Below, one piece after another: positions 45,646 through 58,815 of a stretch of DNA of 64,000 nt. Origin of the DNA: Litoditis marina (lineage: Eukaryota > Nematoda > Chromadorea > Rhabditida > Rhabditidae); assembly GCA_964036275.1 (NCBI GenBank), contig OZ038436.1, positions 24,154,639 to 24,218,638 of the forward strand, in the 5' to 3' direction. Numbering within the stretch: the stretch's first letter is position 1; every line of letters starts with the position of its first letter. Both the position numbers and the translations under genes were made by a program. The notes under the pieces are model-generated. The model made no database searches. It had not been told where the DNA came from and worked only from the letters and a program-made list of their open reading frames with translations.

Positions 45646-48604
45646 CTCTCCATCTCCTGACGTAATTTGATCAGCTGGTTGTTCTCCCAAAAACACAGAT
45701 AACCAGTTTTTGTTTTTCGTCTTGAGGAGCTCTTCGGCAAGTTCCGGTAGTTCGTTGTGAGCAGACAAGTGTTCCATAGAAATAGTATCCCCAAGGCGAT
45801 TGTACTCTTCAACAGCTCTGTGAGAAGCACGTATTGATGGAATATGAAGTGCAATCAGATGCAAACCACCAAGTGCCCGTGCTCTGCTCGTAGCGACATA
45901 CCTTAAACAGAGTAATTTGAAATCTAACGGAACAATCTTTTCGACTGGGACAAAATTTGAAAAGAACTCACGCTTATCCGTCACAAAAACAGTCGTTTAG
46001 TTCCGCCACCACGTTGTCCACAGATACCCCTTGGCACTTGTGAATCGTTATTGCAAACGATAGTGCAAGAGGAAATTGCAATCGGGCGGTTTGAAGTTCC
46101 GGCCCAATATTGTACACTGCTCTCACTCGGTTGATAGTGACGGGATCTTCGATGTGGTCGAACTTCACGACAATTTCTTTCACCACTTCATTCTCAAAAA
46201 CGAGATCTTCAACAACCCCCATGACTCCATTGACCAGTTTTCCATATACGTCGATGTTCCTTCTGAAAAACAGCAGGTTAAACTACTATCACCCTTGGTG
46301 ATAATTTGAATTAACAGCTGTGGTTCATTTTATGTTAAGAATGTTTTTGTTACCAATAGCAATGTCGTTGGTTTTATGTATAGTAAACTTCACGTAAACT
46401 TTAAAATTGTCCTAGTCGATGTCACTGTAAAAGTGTAGGAAAAGTCTACATCGAGTACACATAGAAGAGCGAAAGATTAGAACCAATCTTTTTGACAATT
46501 TTGACTTCAGCATGATGAGTTAGGAATCAACGGTGACTTTGGATAGAAGTTTTAAACTGAACCTAAAATGTTCGTTTATGATAAACTGACTACTCACGTC
46601 AACATAACTCTACTTTTCCTCTGGATAAGTAGCAGTTTAGTTAGTCCTCCAGCTCGCTTTGTTTCTGCTGGATCAGGAACTCCTTCTTCAGTGGTGTGAT
46701 ACAACGTGCTCGATGCTTCGTCAGAGAGTACATCTTTCATTCTCATTCCTTTTTTCAGCCACGGCCTATGGAGGGTCCCGCTGAACATAATTGTTTGAAA
46801 AAATCTGCTGTTGATTTTTTTTAGAATACGCAATGCTTACTTTCTACTACCTACAGATCCGACAAAAAAGTAATGTTCCATTCTGAATCTGTAAAATTGT
46901 ACCAAAATTGATCAACTGTAACAAAACCGATGCGAACCTTTTGTGAACACGGTGTACTCGTTCCTCAATTGCTGGAATCTTGACAGCCAACTCTCCAGTC
47001 GTCAGCTCGAGTTGTTTCACAATGAAGTTGTTGAATGCGAGCACAGTCTTTGTTTTGCAAAACACAGCTAACACTTTGCTGTCGTTTTCCAATAGCTTCA
47101 GGTAGTAGGCCCCCGTCTGTTCCAAAGTAGCCGGAGTTGGAGTTTCACCTGAATTCCCATTTGCTCGCATAATTTATCATTTCATTGTATGTACAAACTT
47201 ATGTATTATGTAGAATAGCCAACCATCTGTTCTTCCTGTGAGCACTGTGATATATCGTCCGAGTAGTGAGTTGACATCAGTAGAGGTGAGTGAGCCTATG
47301 CGTACCCTGTTCATTAGCTCGGAATAGGCAAGATCATCCCTCTGGCGCATGTTTATTGTGAGCTCCCTGCAAGTTTACATTAATATAGTCAACGAAACTG
47401 AGTTTTCAGAGAAAGTATAAATAGTAATGTATCTCGCTTACTGATAGGAGAAGGATTCTGCCCAGAGATCCAGCCCAACTGGTATAGTCTTGAAGATTTG
47501 CTTAGCATGGCGGTCTTTCAATCTAAGAAACACCTCCGGAACACGAACAGGGGGTAGTTGGAGCAGGTCTCCGAATGCAAGGACCAGCAAACCTCCAAAC
47601 ACTGAAACAGTCACAGTGTGTGGCATACATACTCTCTAACCATAATTCAATAAAAGTAAAGTATCAGACATGTACAAATGATTCAATAATATAAATAGTC
47701 AACCAACTTTTTTGAACTCCCGTGATTTCTTCCAGTCGTTGTTCCACTTTCCACAGCATGATGTTGCTCACCATAGATATTTCATCAATAATGAGCAATT
47801 TCACATTTCTAAAGAGAACTCTCAACTCGGAAAGTTTACCCGGTCTCAAGCCACGAAAACCGGCAACCTGAAAAAATCTTTTTGAGAACAATTTAGATAA
47901 ACTGAGATTATTTCTTTCATTCTTAGCTTCCTTCCATTACTTTAAGATAAAGTTCACCGCAGAGATAATTTCCAGTGAGTTATGTCTAATTTTCACCTGT
48001 GTGAAATGGAATTAACTTGCCTTGCCATGTTCTACTTCAATGTTCAATAGTGAATGTAGAGTATTTCCACCAATATTCACTGCTGCCAGACCAGTTGGAG
48101 CAGCCAGAATAACCGGCGGATCTGCGTTCTCTCTACCAGGAATTGTGTATTGCAACGTTACCGCATCAGCTAGAGTAGCAATGAGATGTGATTTTCCGGT
48201 TCCAGCTGAAACATGTGGGTTTTTGATGGGTCAATTGTACGAATCACTCCGTAACTATGGTGAACAAAACTGGGAAGAGCCGTGAGTTTTTGGGTTTTCC
48301 AAACATGTCGACGTGGTCCTAATTGGTGTGCATTGTGAATAGTTCGAAAAGTTTTGAAACTGTACATGGTACTCTTTTGAGCATTGTAGAAATACTCACC
48401 CACTCCACTAACGAACATGTTTGAACTCTTATCCGGATCTTCCTCTCCGTTAACTCTTCTCTCTATACAATTCATGACGTCATCGAATACTTTCTTTTGA
48501 TCGGAGTTTAGAGAATTCATATTTCTTTGAACTTGTTCTGCGTCAACTAGTCGAGGAGCCATTTCTATCGCTTCCACTTCTTCTTCAATGTCCTGCTCTC
48601 TCAT
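45646..48604 (-). pseudogene. Helitron Pif1-like helicase exons
   Basis: In gene order: a charged exon with REQDIEEEVEAIEM, then MNSLNSDQKKVFDDV (48604-~48420); Walker A AGTGKSHLIATLADAV (~48208-48010, the exon junction at G|CT is in phase); Walker B LLIIDEISMVS (~47880-47705); AFGDLLQLPPV (~47600-47440); MRQRDDLAYSELMNRVR (~47365-47230); FCKTKTVLAFNN (~47170-46940); ~46830-46600; FPLALSFAITIHKCQG (~46260-45970) and YVATSRARALGGLHL (~45904-45646). This is the full SF1 Pif1 motif set of Helitron helicases, a 5'-3' DNA helicase that unwinds DNA for rolling-circle transposition. A TAA at 45974-45976 interrupts the last junction where the family has a Gln codon. Confidence 0.88.
45974..45976 (-). 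other. In-frame TAA in the helicase C-terminal motif
   Basis: The exon reads DCFCDG then TAA then GC|GTGAGT, and the next exon gives YVATSRAR. Helitron helicases have a Gln at the stop position (GQ-x-YVA-x-SR), so a CAA to TAA change explains it. The donor phase only fits if the stop is read through. Confidence 0.65.
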
Positions 48605-48866
48605 GAGTTCTCTTCTTGCTTTTTCTTCCTCGTTTCGCTCTCTTACAGCATCGTACAGCTCTTGGGTACGCTTCCTTAAACGAAGATAGGTCTCTAGTTT
48701 TTTGTTCTTTTTCTCACCTAATTAATGTCGAAATATTTGTTCAAAGTACTCTATCTTGGTTTGCTCTCCATCTTTCTCAATTATATTTCAATAAACATAA
48801 CATTCTAGGTCACGAATTCACGCGTTTATAAAATCGTGAATTATTTAGGGAAGATGCACTAATCAC

Positions 48867-49970
48867 TCACAGTAAAATTTGAATATCCTGGCGACATTGA
48901 GTTGAACAATTCTCCCAGAACTCTTGTAAAGCTTCGGAATATGTTTCATGGCTCTCCTTAAGATCTGTATTTTCATTTCTCCACGGCTTGAACATGAACA
49001 ACACCCTTCTGCTATGATCTTCTAGAGTTTCTGGATCTTCTGAGGATAGATCAGGCAGCCAGAATCTTGCAAGAATAGCTTTGGTCTTTGCTTTCCACCA
49101 ACCAACACCGTTTTTCAATTGAAACACCGATCCTTTTGGAAACAGGTAGAATGGACTGGTAGAATCTTGGGTGTGCGACGGCGAATCCTGAAAAATACTG
49201 CGTTATACCTTGAATCAGATTATTACTTGCTGACTTTTCAATATATATGCAAGGACGAAACTAGTTCATTACCTGTACTGCGTCATGCAGATTATCAGCG
49301 TCATTTTCATCTTCGCTGTCTGTGCCGCTCAGGTCTGTTCGATTGGGAAGGTTGGAGTTGACTGCTGTGTTCCCAGGTTTCTTCTTTGAGTAGCTGACAT
49401 ACATTGAAATCACCACAGAAACAACATTGTACTATTTGGCAGCTTCTTAACGGAAGTTCATGAAATTTTCGTGAAAAGTTTCCAGTCCCATTCGTGAAAC
49501 TTACTTCAAAGTGGTAAACACCGTGAAAATGCAACAGTTTTCTAATTCATCGGGTCGGTTGAGATAGTACACATCATACAAGTTGTTTGCAAACGGTCTG
49601 TCGTTCGGATTGTTCTGCAGCTCCGACAATCTGAATGGAGTAAATTATTATTCGCAAGCATCAAGTCAAGTTGCTAGACGTAGAGTCCACTTTTTTGTTT
49701 GTAGCTTTCTTTCAAGGTCTTATAACAGTTGTAACAAATTTCTTTACCTATTGTTTTGCAGTCATCGTTTTTTGAATTCACATTGCAAACTAAAAGCATT
49801 CTCCTACCCTTTCATGATACGAGTTCGCTTTTCTGGTGGATTGTTGTTCAGGTACAAGACGGAGCAGTCACTGTCATAGAGGTGTTGACCCAGCAGCCTA
49901 TCATAGATTTCCGGCATTCCCATCTCCCTCATTTTCATCATTCTCTGAAGTAAAGGAAAATTCACTCATT
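48867..49970 (-). CDS. Helitron exons between Rep and helicase
   Basis: Exons include MREMGMPEIYDRLLGQHLYD with NPPEKRTRIMKG (~49950-49800), RPFANNLYDVYYLNRPDELE (~49630-49505), a Ser/Asp-rich linker (~49390-49275) and WKAKTKAILARFWLP with FKPWRNENTDL (~49185-48870). These match the segment that joins Rep to the helicase in Helitron proteins. Confidence 0.75.
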
Positions 49971-50008
49971 CGTCATCTATAAGTGCAGTTTTGATTTGGT
50001 ATTCACGA

Positions 50009-50616
50009 TCAAGCGTGCAGACGGACATATTTATATTCCCTTCGAAAGGGCAAAACACTTTTAAATAAGAACTTGCTCGTTTGTAAACTCACCAATGCAA
50101 GTTTGATGAGATCGGTTTTGTTGAGACGAGTTCCGAAATCAGCGAGGTCCAGTTTTGTCTTACTTTCCCCTTTTCCCACGTAGCCTGTGACATACTCGAG
50201 ATTGTTCTGGGAATGTTCACCCAAATACTGTACGTCCACGTTTCCTCTCCAGCAGAGTAGAAGTGCTGGGTTGTAAGCATTGACGTATGCACAAGATTTG
50301 TCTCTCTTCAACAAGTATGTCTTCTTTTTCGCCATCGGATCATCGAATAGTCCCGTTTTTTCCTGTAGAACAGTTTTAGCTTGGGGTTTGAACGGGAATC
50401 CGAATCTGCATTGTTCTAGTATGCGATTTCCCTTCTTGTAACGAGTCAAACAAGTTTCCAGGCACAGCGAGCGGTGGACTTGAAACTTGTTCACCAAATC
50501 ATGCAGTATTGGCTCCGTGACGGCATCGGGCATACGTGTAGTGATACGAGCATCTATCCAGGCACAAACTTCATCTGAGGTAGCTTGGCCGATTCTAGGT
50601 GCTGCATCGTACCATA
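50009..50616 (-). pseudogene. Helitron Rep domain, C-terminal half
   Basis: Continues exactly where 54104 stops once the inserted TTAA element is taken out: GL then IWYDAAPRIGQATSDEV. It includes LHDLVNKFQVHR, the C-x-RFGFPF segment, NPALLLCWRGNVDVQY and EYVTGYVGKGE, the region of the Rep catalytic tyrosines. Confidence 0.88.
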
Positions 50617-53600
50617 TTAAAGGAGGACTGAAAGGAATGTGGAAACTGAGTTCGGTCAGTTCGCGCGCTCTAATGCAAATGAGGCAGACGCAGACGACCA
50701 GGACCGGCTCAATCAATAGTGTCGGGCAGGCAATCAGACTTAAAATTCTTCCTCGAATGTTTCGTTTTCTTTTCTAATTTCATTATTATTTGATGATTCT
50801 TTTATGTTTCATGTATGTTTCAGTTCAAATATGTTGAAAGACGTTTAGAATCTTGTTGCGCACAACGAAAAACCTGTGCCTAAAGTTAACCGGCTGACTT
50901 TCTTTTAATTTTCGATGTTAGTTTTTTGGAAGATAGTTTCTGGGAAATTAGTTAGTTAGTTAGTGGAAAGAACTGTCAGCAGGTTTTAGTCCATTATCTT
51001 TTTATGAGAAGTCGCTGTGGGGGTTTGGTATTTATCAAAATTCAATCAGCTTTTCAAACTCCCCTATTTACTCCGTTCGTAGTTATTGTTGAAAAGTAGT
51101 AATTCTAGCCATGTTTTCAGGTTCAAGACAGGAAAAGCGTCAATTTGGTATTATGTGGATTGCCCCTTCCTTACATTTAATCGAAGCACCTCTTCACTTT
51201 CCTCCCTGCTACTCTCTCAGGTTTGTATACGAATTTTTTCTTCTTTCTGATTAGTAAAATATGATGATCGTTCCAGAAAATAGGAAAAAATTGTAAATTT
51301 CCATATTTTGCTCGTGAACTCAGCAAACCAGTCAGCATCAGCAGTTCCCTCCCTCTTCTCCTCCGACTACTAAATATTATATCTTTTGGAAGGGATATTG
51401 TTTCTCTGAGAATAATATCTATTGTGAACAACGTTGTCTAACACAAGTTTCAAACGGGAAACAGGTTATTATGTCGATCTTGGTTGTTCCGAATGTCAGA
51501 CTCAGATTATTTCGTACAATGTTGTGAATTGTGTTGCTGAAAGAAATTACTGGTTACTGACCATACTCACCTATTCGTAGTTCGTAGGTTCAGTGTTGTA
51601 ATGTGAGGTTAGTTTCAGGTCTTCTATTCCCTCCCCATGAAGTGTTTTTTCTGTGCTTGGACGTTGGCTGTTTGTCGTTTGTGCTACTCGTAGTCACTTC
51701 ACAAAAAGCATATGGTCGCTTCTTGTAAAATGTAAGTCAACCTAATTGTTTTCTTTCAATTTTCATAATTTTCGTGTCAAAGAATCATACATATGGCCAC
51801 TTTGTTGTCCACAGAAACTCATTGAAAATCGGGTGCTTGATCTAGATGACTAAACGGAACTGGTAAGACAATGAGGTTATGTGGAAAAATTATTGAAATT
51901 GGGGTAGTTTAAAATCTTGATTCTGAAAAAACGAGTGAATCAATAGACCAACCAGCAACGTCGCCCTACGTTTGCAAAGAATGCAAACATTTTCTATGTG
52001 GCTTCATGAAAAATAAGATCATACCTTATTCTTCAGATAACATCGTTGCAAAAGCTAGAAAATACTCATAAAACTACATAATAAAGCTGGAAATCATGAA
52101 CTTTTGTACAACATCGAACGGTTTTTGTTTTCGTAGCTTAGTCACATCGTTCTTCTAAACTTCGGACGAGCATTGATGCTATGACCTATGAAAACTTAGT
52201 ACTCTACGTATAATCTAGTTCTGTAATTTGCATCATTTGTGAATCACAAAATGTTCCATTTATCACATAGAAGTTGTATTGCTTTTCTTGATTAGAGCGC
52301 TTACGAATCACTTTTGGTCAGCGATTTGCCGGGTGGTGGGTAAAGATGAGTGTATAATTATTACTTTTACTCGTTTACAGTACCCGGTGAATCGATATTA
52401 TTGATATCTCTCAGAAGATCGTAATCAATGTCGTTGATTCCCGACATGGATACGGACGGCACCAAGGTAAACTGGTAAACAATCGAATTGATTACTACTT
52501 TTGAATCGATTTTTCTTCATTTTAGTTTTTCTAATTTATTATTGACCGAATTGCCGTAAGTATAACTGATATATTGCATGTTGAGTTCCTATTGCGTTTA
52601 TGCGTGCATTTAATTTCAATAGTTTGGAATGGAATGGAAATAATGCACACAGCACATTTTTTTTCCGACTGTTGTGCTGTTGTCTGTTGTACATATTTCC
52701 TATTTCAGTGGGTAAATTGCCACGCAGTTCTGTGAATGATGAGCTTGTCCCGTGCTCTTTATATGCGGTTACACGTACACCTCGCAAAATGGAAAAAAAA
52801 ACAAGGTAACCTTTTTGGTACTAGGGCGGCGTTTTCGATCGGAAAAGAAAACCCAGAATTGATTATTTGCGTTTGGGTTTTTCAATTGTCTCCACTACCA
52901 GCTCTGGTTTATTTTGCTAAATAAGAATATTGAGGTGGATGTGGTAGTGGATATTGATTATGCGTAACGTAGATTTCGAATGTTCCGATCTGTCAGCTTT
53001 ATCAGGGGGTATACCAAAAAGCAAATTCATGCATAATTGGAAGTGAATAAGGGAAATACAACCAAAAATCGAAGTTTCGGAGAGGACGCGGGCGGGATTA
53101 CAATATTACAAAACCAATCTGTGACCTTTGGCGGATAATGCTCTTTGCTCTTTACCCTACGGATACTGAATACACTATTCAGGTGTACACTAACTGTCGA
53201 GAACTATAAAAATGTTCCGCTCTATTCTGAGACAAAGGCTTTCATTCTATTAGTTCTGTAATAAAAAAATAGACCTCAGCTTCTGCTCTTCGGACATAAT
53301 TTGGCAAAAACACACCGGAACATCAGGAAAATTGTAAACTGGGCTTTATGGTACTAGTACATTTCGTGTAAAATGAGTAATGATAGTATATAACAAACTC
53401 ATATGTTCTAGGGTGTGATTTTCGGGTTTTCCTTCTCGAGTTTCCATGTTCTACGGCTGGCGACAATTTCGGATTCTCTTTCAAATTTGGTATATTTCTG
53501 CATGTCTGTGAAATAGTCTATAAATTTGATTGGCTCTATCTATGGTTTTATCTAGCAAACCTCACCTTATCACTTTCTCACTTTGTATCGTAAATATGTC

Positions 53601-54103
53601 ATTGTAGATGTATATCCTTTTTATTCGAATGTAATGAAAACGTATTTTAGTTTTATTTATTTGTGCTCTTGTGTAGAGAAGTGTACATATATTTCTGAAA
53701 CTAGTGATTTGATAACCCCTGTGTGATTGTTCTATGACATTTTTACTTACTAGAAAAACTCAATTTTGTTGGTTTTAGACAGTGTCCAAACATGATGTCT
53801 TACATAGATTGTACTTATGTTTTCAGTAAACGTAAATTGTATGGATATAAATTTCCCTGCCAGTTACCCAGTGTTGAAAACAATATTGATTGAAAAATGT
53901 GTGTATGATATGATATGAGAACCAAACTGCAAATGCCACCAATTTGGCGCCACTCCAAAACCCTCTACGTGTCTGACCAGGGTGAAAATTGAGTAAAGTT
54001 ACAAAATAGAGGTTTATAGTTAGAATATCAGAAAGATTTAGGTATAGATCGAGTTGTCACAGTTTTCTCTATTATTTTAACATTCCTTTCTGTCCACCTT
54101 TAA
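50617..54103. mobile_element. 3.49-kb non-coding TTAA-flanked DNA transposon
   Basis: Left TTAA (50617-50620) + AGGAGGACTGAAAGGAATGT; right end, read on the minus strand, TTAA (54100-54103) + AGGTGGACAGAAAGGAATGT. Removing it with one TTAA restores the Rep reading frame, which proves it is an insertion. TTAA target duplication is typical of piggyBac-type elements, but no transposase frame was found in 3.4 kb, so it appears non-autonomous. The ends match the MITE at 23254-23447. Confidence 0.9.
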
Positions 54104-56560
54104 ACCGTGGCAATGTGGTGCTCCCCTCATTTGATACTCAGTTCGTCTGAAGAAGTGAATAGCGTTTCCCATCAGTCCGTTTTTCCCGAGAAGATGGCGA
54201 TAGGCAGCTGTCACACGATGTGCAAAGTAGCGCACAAAAATCATAGCGTCTAGAATAGTCATGGACAGTGTGCTCTTTCCTGCATATTGTGGGTACGCTG
54301 CTTCGTACATGAGGCGAAGAGGTGCCCATTCACCTTCGGCTGGGTTCAGGGTGACAAACGCAGTTGGAGGGCCGTAGTATCTGAATTTCGACGTTATTCG
54401 ACATTAAAATTACATTCGTACAAAGTGAAACGGCGTTCAGTGTTTACTACGTCCAATTAGCAACGTTTAATACATTTCTATATTGTTTCCTTTGATGTAT
54501 TTTATTTGGTAAAAGTTTCTTGACGGGAAGTTCATAAGCAAAACTTTCATGTTTCTCGCAATATTGCCATATGCTATGTTTCGAATTAATGTTTCAAGAA
54601 ATCAAGATTACACACGCATAAACTGACTGAATCATGGTCTTTAATTCCTGTCGTCTCTGTTTCCAATAGTCTTGATGGTTACGGAGAGCAGAAAACGTTG
54701 TTGACATGTCGTCGTCGATACTGGTATCTTTGTTGCTCAACCGATTGAGAATGCTTTCGGTATTCATATTTTTTCGCATAGTTATATTCACTGAGCCCAT
54801 CACCGCTTTTAGATCCTGTAAAGACAGTTATGTGTGTGAATGTAGTTGCTAGATAGATACAGTTCAAATCGAGCTTTTGTCAATGTAAGCACCGCCATGA
54901 TTACTCAAAACGTCGAGATAAGTTATGAGATTACCAATCAAAAACTAGGGTATTGAAGTTGCCGTGTTTCTGATTCATTTTATTTTCTTCACTAGCGTTT
55001 GACATTCATTTTTAATCTATCAGATTATTGAACTTTTGTTTATATCAGAAATTTTACAAAAAACTCACCGCTTTGTTGTTCATGAAAATTGCATACTGGT
55101 TGTTGATGAATCGCCTGTCAGCATTTCGAAAACGGCTTCGCATGTACTTAGTTTCAGAGCATTTCACCACACGCTGTTGATCCATTCCACCCTTTCCGAG
55201 CGGAAAAATTTCCGGAAAGGCCTTGACGTCAAGATTAGTCTCAGATGGCTGGACAGGCGCTCCTAAAACGTAGTTATAAACAATGTATGCATATTTGGTA
55301 TATGCAAAGTGCACAAAAACACCCTTGGTTGAATCTCACACTTCTGGTATATTTGCCCTCAAATGTCACATGTTTATTCAATAGCAAGTATGTAAAATTA
55401 TCATTGCTACCTTTCATGTCTTTCAGTTTGTAGATCAGATCAGAAGTTTGTCCAGCGGGTGCGACCGGATCTTTGTTGGTTACGGTGACAGTAGTTAGTG
55501 GAAGTTCAACCAAAGTGAGAAGATGATCATTGGCGTTGGTGTTACCTGATAGATAATATATATATTCTCATTTTTCTAACGATTCTGAGATTACTCAACA
55601 CGTTTCTTTTAACTATTTTTGGCGTGAGATTCGAAATACAAAAATGAGAACTTGTTCTGATGTTTACAATTGAAAGCTTTGTGTACAAAATTGATATGAC
55701 ATTTACCGGGTGCTTGGTCAGATATACCAGCCGAGTCTAACATACTCTCGACGTCGTCGGCGTTGATATTGATGTCATTGTAGTGTCTATTGTTCGCCTT
55801 CAACCACTTGAGAGCGTCTACCACCTGTAATGTAACGATTTGCGCAGATGAAAATGTTGAATGAGACCATTTTTTTGCGTTCGGACCACGGTCTTGTTAG
55901 AGTTATCACTCTCGTTCGGTACCTCAAAAAACAGAAGCTCGTATGATTTTGATGTACTGACCTTTCCCATGTTGACCAGCTGATCTCTAGTCATACCCGC
56001 CTTGGTAGAACTTTGTACAACTATGTTGAAATCGCTGGACGACGGCAGGTCTTTCAGTACTTTGCTTACAGTTTCTTCGATAGGAACAGGGAGATGTAAA
56101 ATTGTCCCGATGTACCCTCGTTGCCCTCCTTTTAGTGTGAAAGTACTCTGTAAATGCATTAAGTGTTGCTAGTTCGGAAGAACTGAATAAGTATGTTCCA
56201 TTTTATGTGCAACCGCTAACACCGCGTACACAAATTAAAATCAGAATAAAAAAATTAGTTTGTATAAAAAGATGGGAGGTGGATGAAGACTCCTATATGG
56301 TGAAGGGTGTCAGGACTGTTTTTGATGTAATAACCTGATGCCATAATTTGATATTCCCCACCATGAGTGGTCGAACACGCCTTATTAGAGAGTACTCCAG
56401 CCAATTCAAGTTCTTCAAAACGTCCGGAATGTCATCTAGCTCCAATCCATTTTGAATACACAGTGGTGGCATATGACCCTGAAAAGTTTTGTATGTCAGT
56501 GAATGGCACCATCAGAGATATTGTCTACAGTAAAAATTTCAAAAACCTTTTTCATGAATG
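54104..56560 (-). pseudogene. Helitron DUF6570-like and Rep (HUH) exons
   Basis: In order: LICKECISFMKKV (~56590), PPLCIQNGLELDDIPDVLKN with LISRRVRPLM (~56475-56340), GQRGYIGTILHLPVPIEETV (~56160-55960), VDALKWLKANNRHYNDI (~55825-55710), ~55545-55415, FPEIFPLGKGGM with FRNADRRFINNQYAIF (~55263-55070), ~54817-54620, YYGPPTAFVTLNPAEGEW (~54380) and the HUH motif GAPHCHGL (~54104-54125). The HUH histidines coordinate the metal for DNA nicking in rolling-circle transposition. The frame is cut right after the motif by the TTAA element. Confidence 0.87.
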
Positions 56561-56715
56561 AGATGCATTCCTTGCATATTAATACAGGTGCACTGTCAGG
56601 AGGCCCTCGAAGGAAAGGTAGTAGCTTGGGATCGTTAGCAGGGATGTTTTTCACCTGAAAATGCGAAATGAGGTATCAGAACAGTGGGGTTTTAATATGC
56701 TGAACATGGCTGAAT

Positions 56716-58480
56716 AAACTGCAGTGTCTCACCTCTTTCGCTTTCATGAATCTGTTACAGCTTCTGCACACAGAACTTTCTATTTCTTGTACAGCTCGAT
56801 CGAACGCTGCCATTTGTTTCCGGAAGGTGGCACGAACTGTTGTTTCAACGTGGCCAGAAAAAGATGCCTTGCTCTGTTTGTATGCTACTTTCTTCCTCAT
56901 TTCTACAGGAAGATTCTCTAGGGCAACATGAGACCGATATTCGTTGAACGAGACATTCTGATTTTCTTCTATCTTTTTCCATTTCAGAAGCCATCGCACA
57001 TTTTTTCTTAGATCGTAGAACTTCCGCAAAATGGTTCGAATGTTGATATAGTGAGGTTTGAGTTGGTTCAGCAAATCAAGAACTGAAACAAGAGTGTGAA
57101 GATGGCTGGAGCCCCTCGGCACATTGGACGCAGTTTTCATCTTCGACAAAATTTCCCAACTCTTCTAGATTTTTGTCATGCAACGATTCCAGATGCGCAC
57201 GTATTATGGCAGGCCAGTCTACACTGGGCATTTCACTCGAGCATGCTTCATCAGATATTCTCATCAAGGTAATTGGGCTACGTCTTCGGAGGGGAGTGGT
57301 ATGGCCAGCGTGGCCAGCAGAATCTCGAGCTTCAGGCTCATCACACAAATTGGACGTGTCGTTGGAGTCGTTGACCGTAAGATTCAGAAAAAGTGGTTCT
57401 TCAGCAATAACATCAATAGAATTATGATGATCGTCTTGTTCAGAAGATTGTGAGATAAGAGGATCCTCCACCCTAGTGTGTTGATGATTTCTCGAATGTC
57501 TTCGTCTGACGAATCAGACGTGTCGTCAGAATCGTCAATGCACACATACTGAGAGGCTGGTTCTTCAGCAACAAGAGCAGTCTCATCGTGAACGTCTTGT
57601 TCAGAAGACTGTAAGGAGGAATTGTCATCATCGTCAATGTTCTGGGTTTTTATAGGCGTTTTATCGCGAGCTGCGTCTCCCCATTCTTGAGAAACCGCGC
57701 AACCGCAGGTACACTTTCATGTCGTGAAGCTGTGCACTGTTTCATGGGTGTTCCTTGCAATGGCGAGAAGAACGATGGATTGGAGTCTTGTGTATTACGG
57801 CGAGTTGGTGTGGAAAACCCTCTCTTAACCAGTTCATCAACGTGTTGGGGAAAAAGTTCCGTTGCATCGATGTAAATTCCTCTTTTTGTCTTCACGGTGT
57901 CGTGCGTGGCTGCATGCATATGATGTCCTCCTATCGCGAAAATTTCCCTTTCCGCAGCAGAGAGAGAGGCAAGTTTACATTGAAACCGACCACGAGCTAC
58001 CAACTGTGCACGAATTTTTTCAATGTGCTTTTCGACTAAAACACCAACTTCCTTGCCACAGAAGTAAATAGTATCGATTTCGAGCACAGCTTGATTCTGA
58101 AAGAAAAAACAATGTTCCATCATAGATACGACTATATGATTAGTATAACTGTAAACTGGAGAAGAACACTCGCTAAAATAACAAAGTTTGACCTCCTTCC
58201 ACACATGTTTGTTATGAGCAGTGCTGAGTGTAATTGATTGTAGATTATGTTTATCAATGAATAAAGAATGATAAATGCTTGTAGGATGCTGCTGTACATG
58301 CATTACTTGTTGAACCCGGTCTTTTTTCATCATAATTTGAAAAAGGTAGAACTGAGAGGTATTTTTACTCACCACTTGGTGTGCGGTGGGAACCGTGTTA
58401 TTCGTAGTCTCAAAGTAGTCGAGGACTAATGCTATCCTTTTACGCTTTTCCGCACGGGTGTCAGTGGGAGTTTGAATGCT
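56716..58480 (-). pseudogene. Helitron N-terminal region: acidic duplication and zinc-finger exons
   Basis: Exon ~58477-58380 has a basic AEKRKRIALVLDYF segment. Exon 58097-~57653 reads FCGKEVGVLVEKHIEKIRAQ and KRGIYIDATELFPQHVDEL. 57640-57290 contains two tandem acidic blocks sharing SSEQD and AEEP, in frames that do not join directly. ~57065-56730 has LPVEMRKKVAYKQSKASF and CRSCNRFMKAKEV, a C-x2-C finger. Frame changes near 57650 and 57490 may be introns or decay. Confidence 0.6.
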
Positions 58481-58815
58481 CTGTAACATCCATGTAAAGA
58501 TAAGAATTACATGTTAAGTGTATATGTACTCGGTTGTGTAGTTCATCGTAGAATAGAAGACTGAAGATTGGCAGCTTTTGGGTTTTGTAAACATCTATCA
58601 GAACATCTCGCCAAACTCCATACACATATAAAAGCATTCCATAAGCGCAAGAGTCCGAAAGTACTATGAACGATCACAGCTAGAAATTCTGGTCTGAAAA
58701 CTGAAGTAATCCTACGAATGATGACTGAGAAACTGCATGTGTTTTGTAATGTTGATTGGCATCACAGTAATTGTTTTCACATCCGAATATTATCACTCAT
58801 ACTAGAAAGATCTCG

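Noticed and set aside
51177..51431. Possible transposase fragment in the TTAA element
   Set aside because: Short, with no catalytic motif or homologous feel. No other frame in the element is longer or better.
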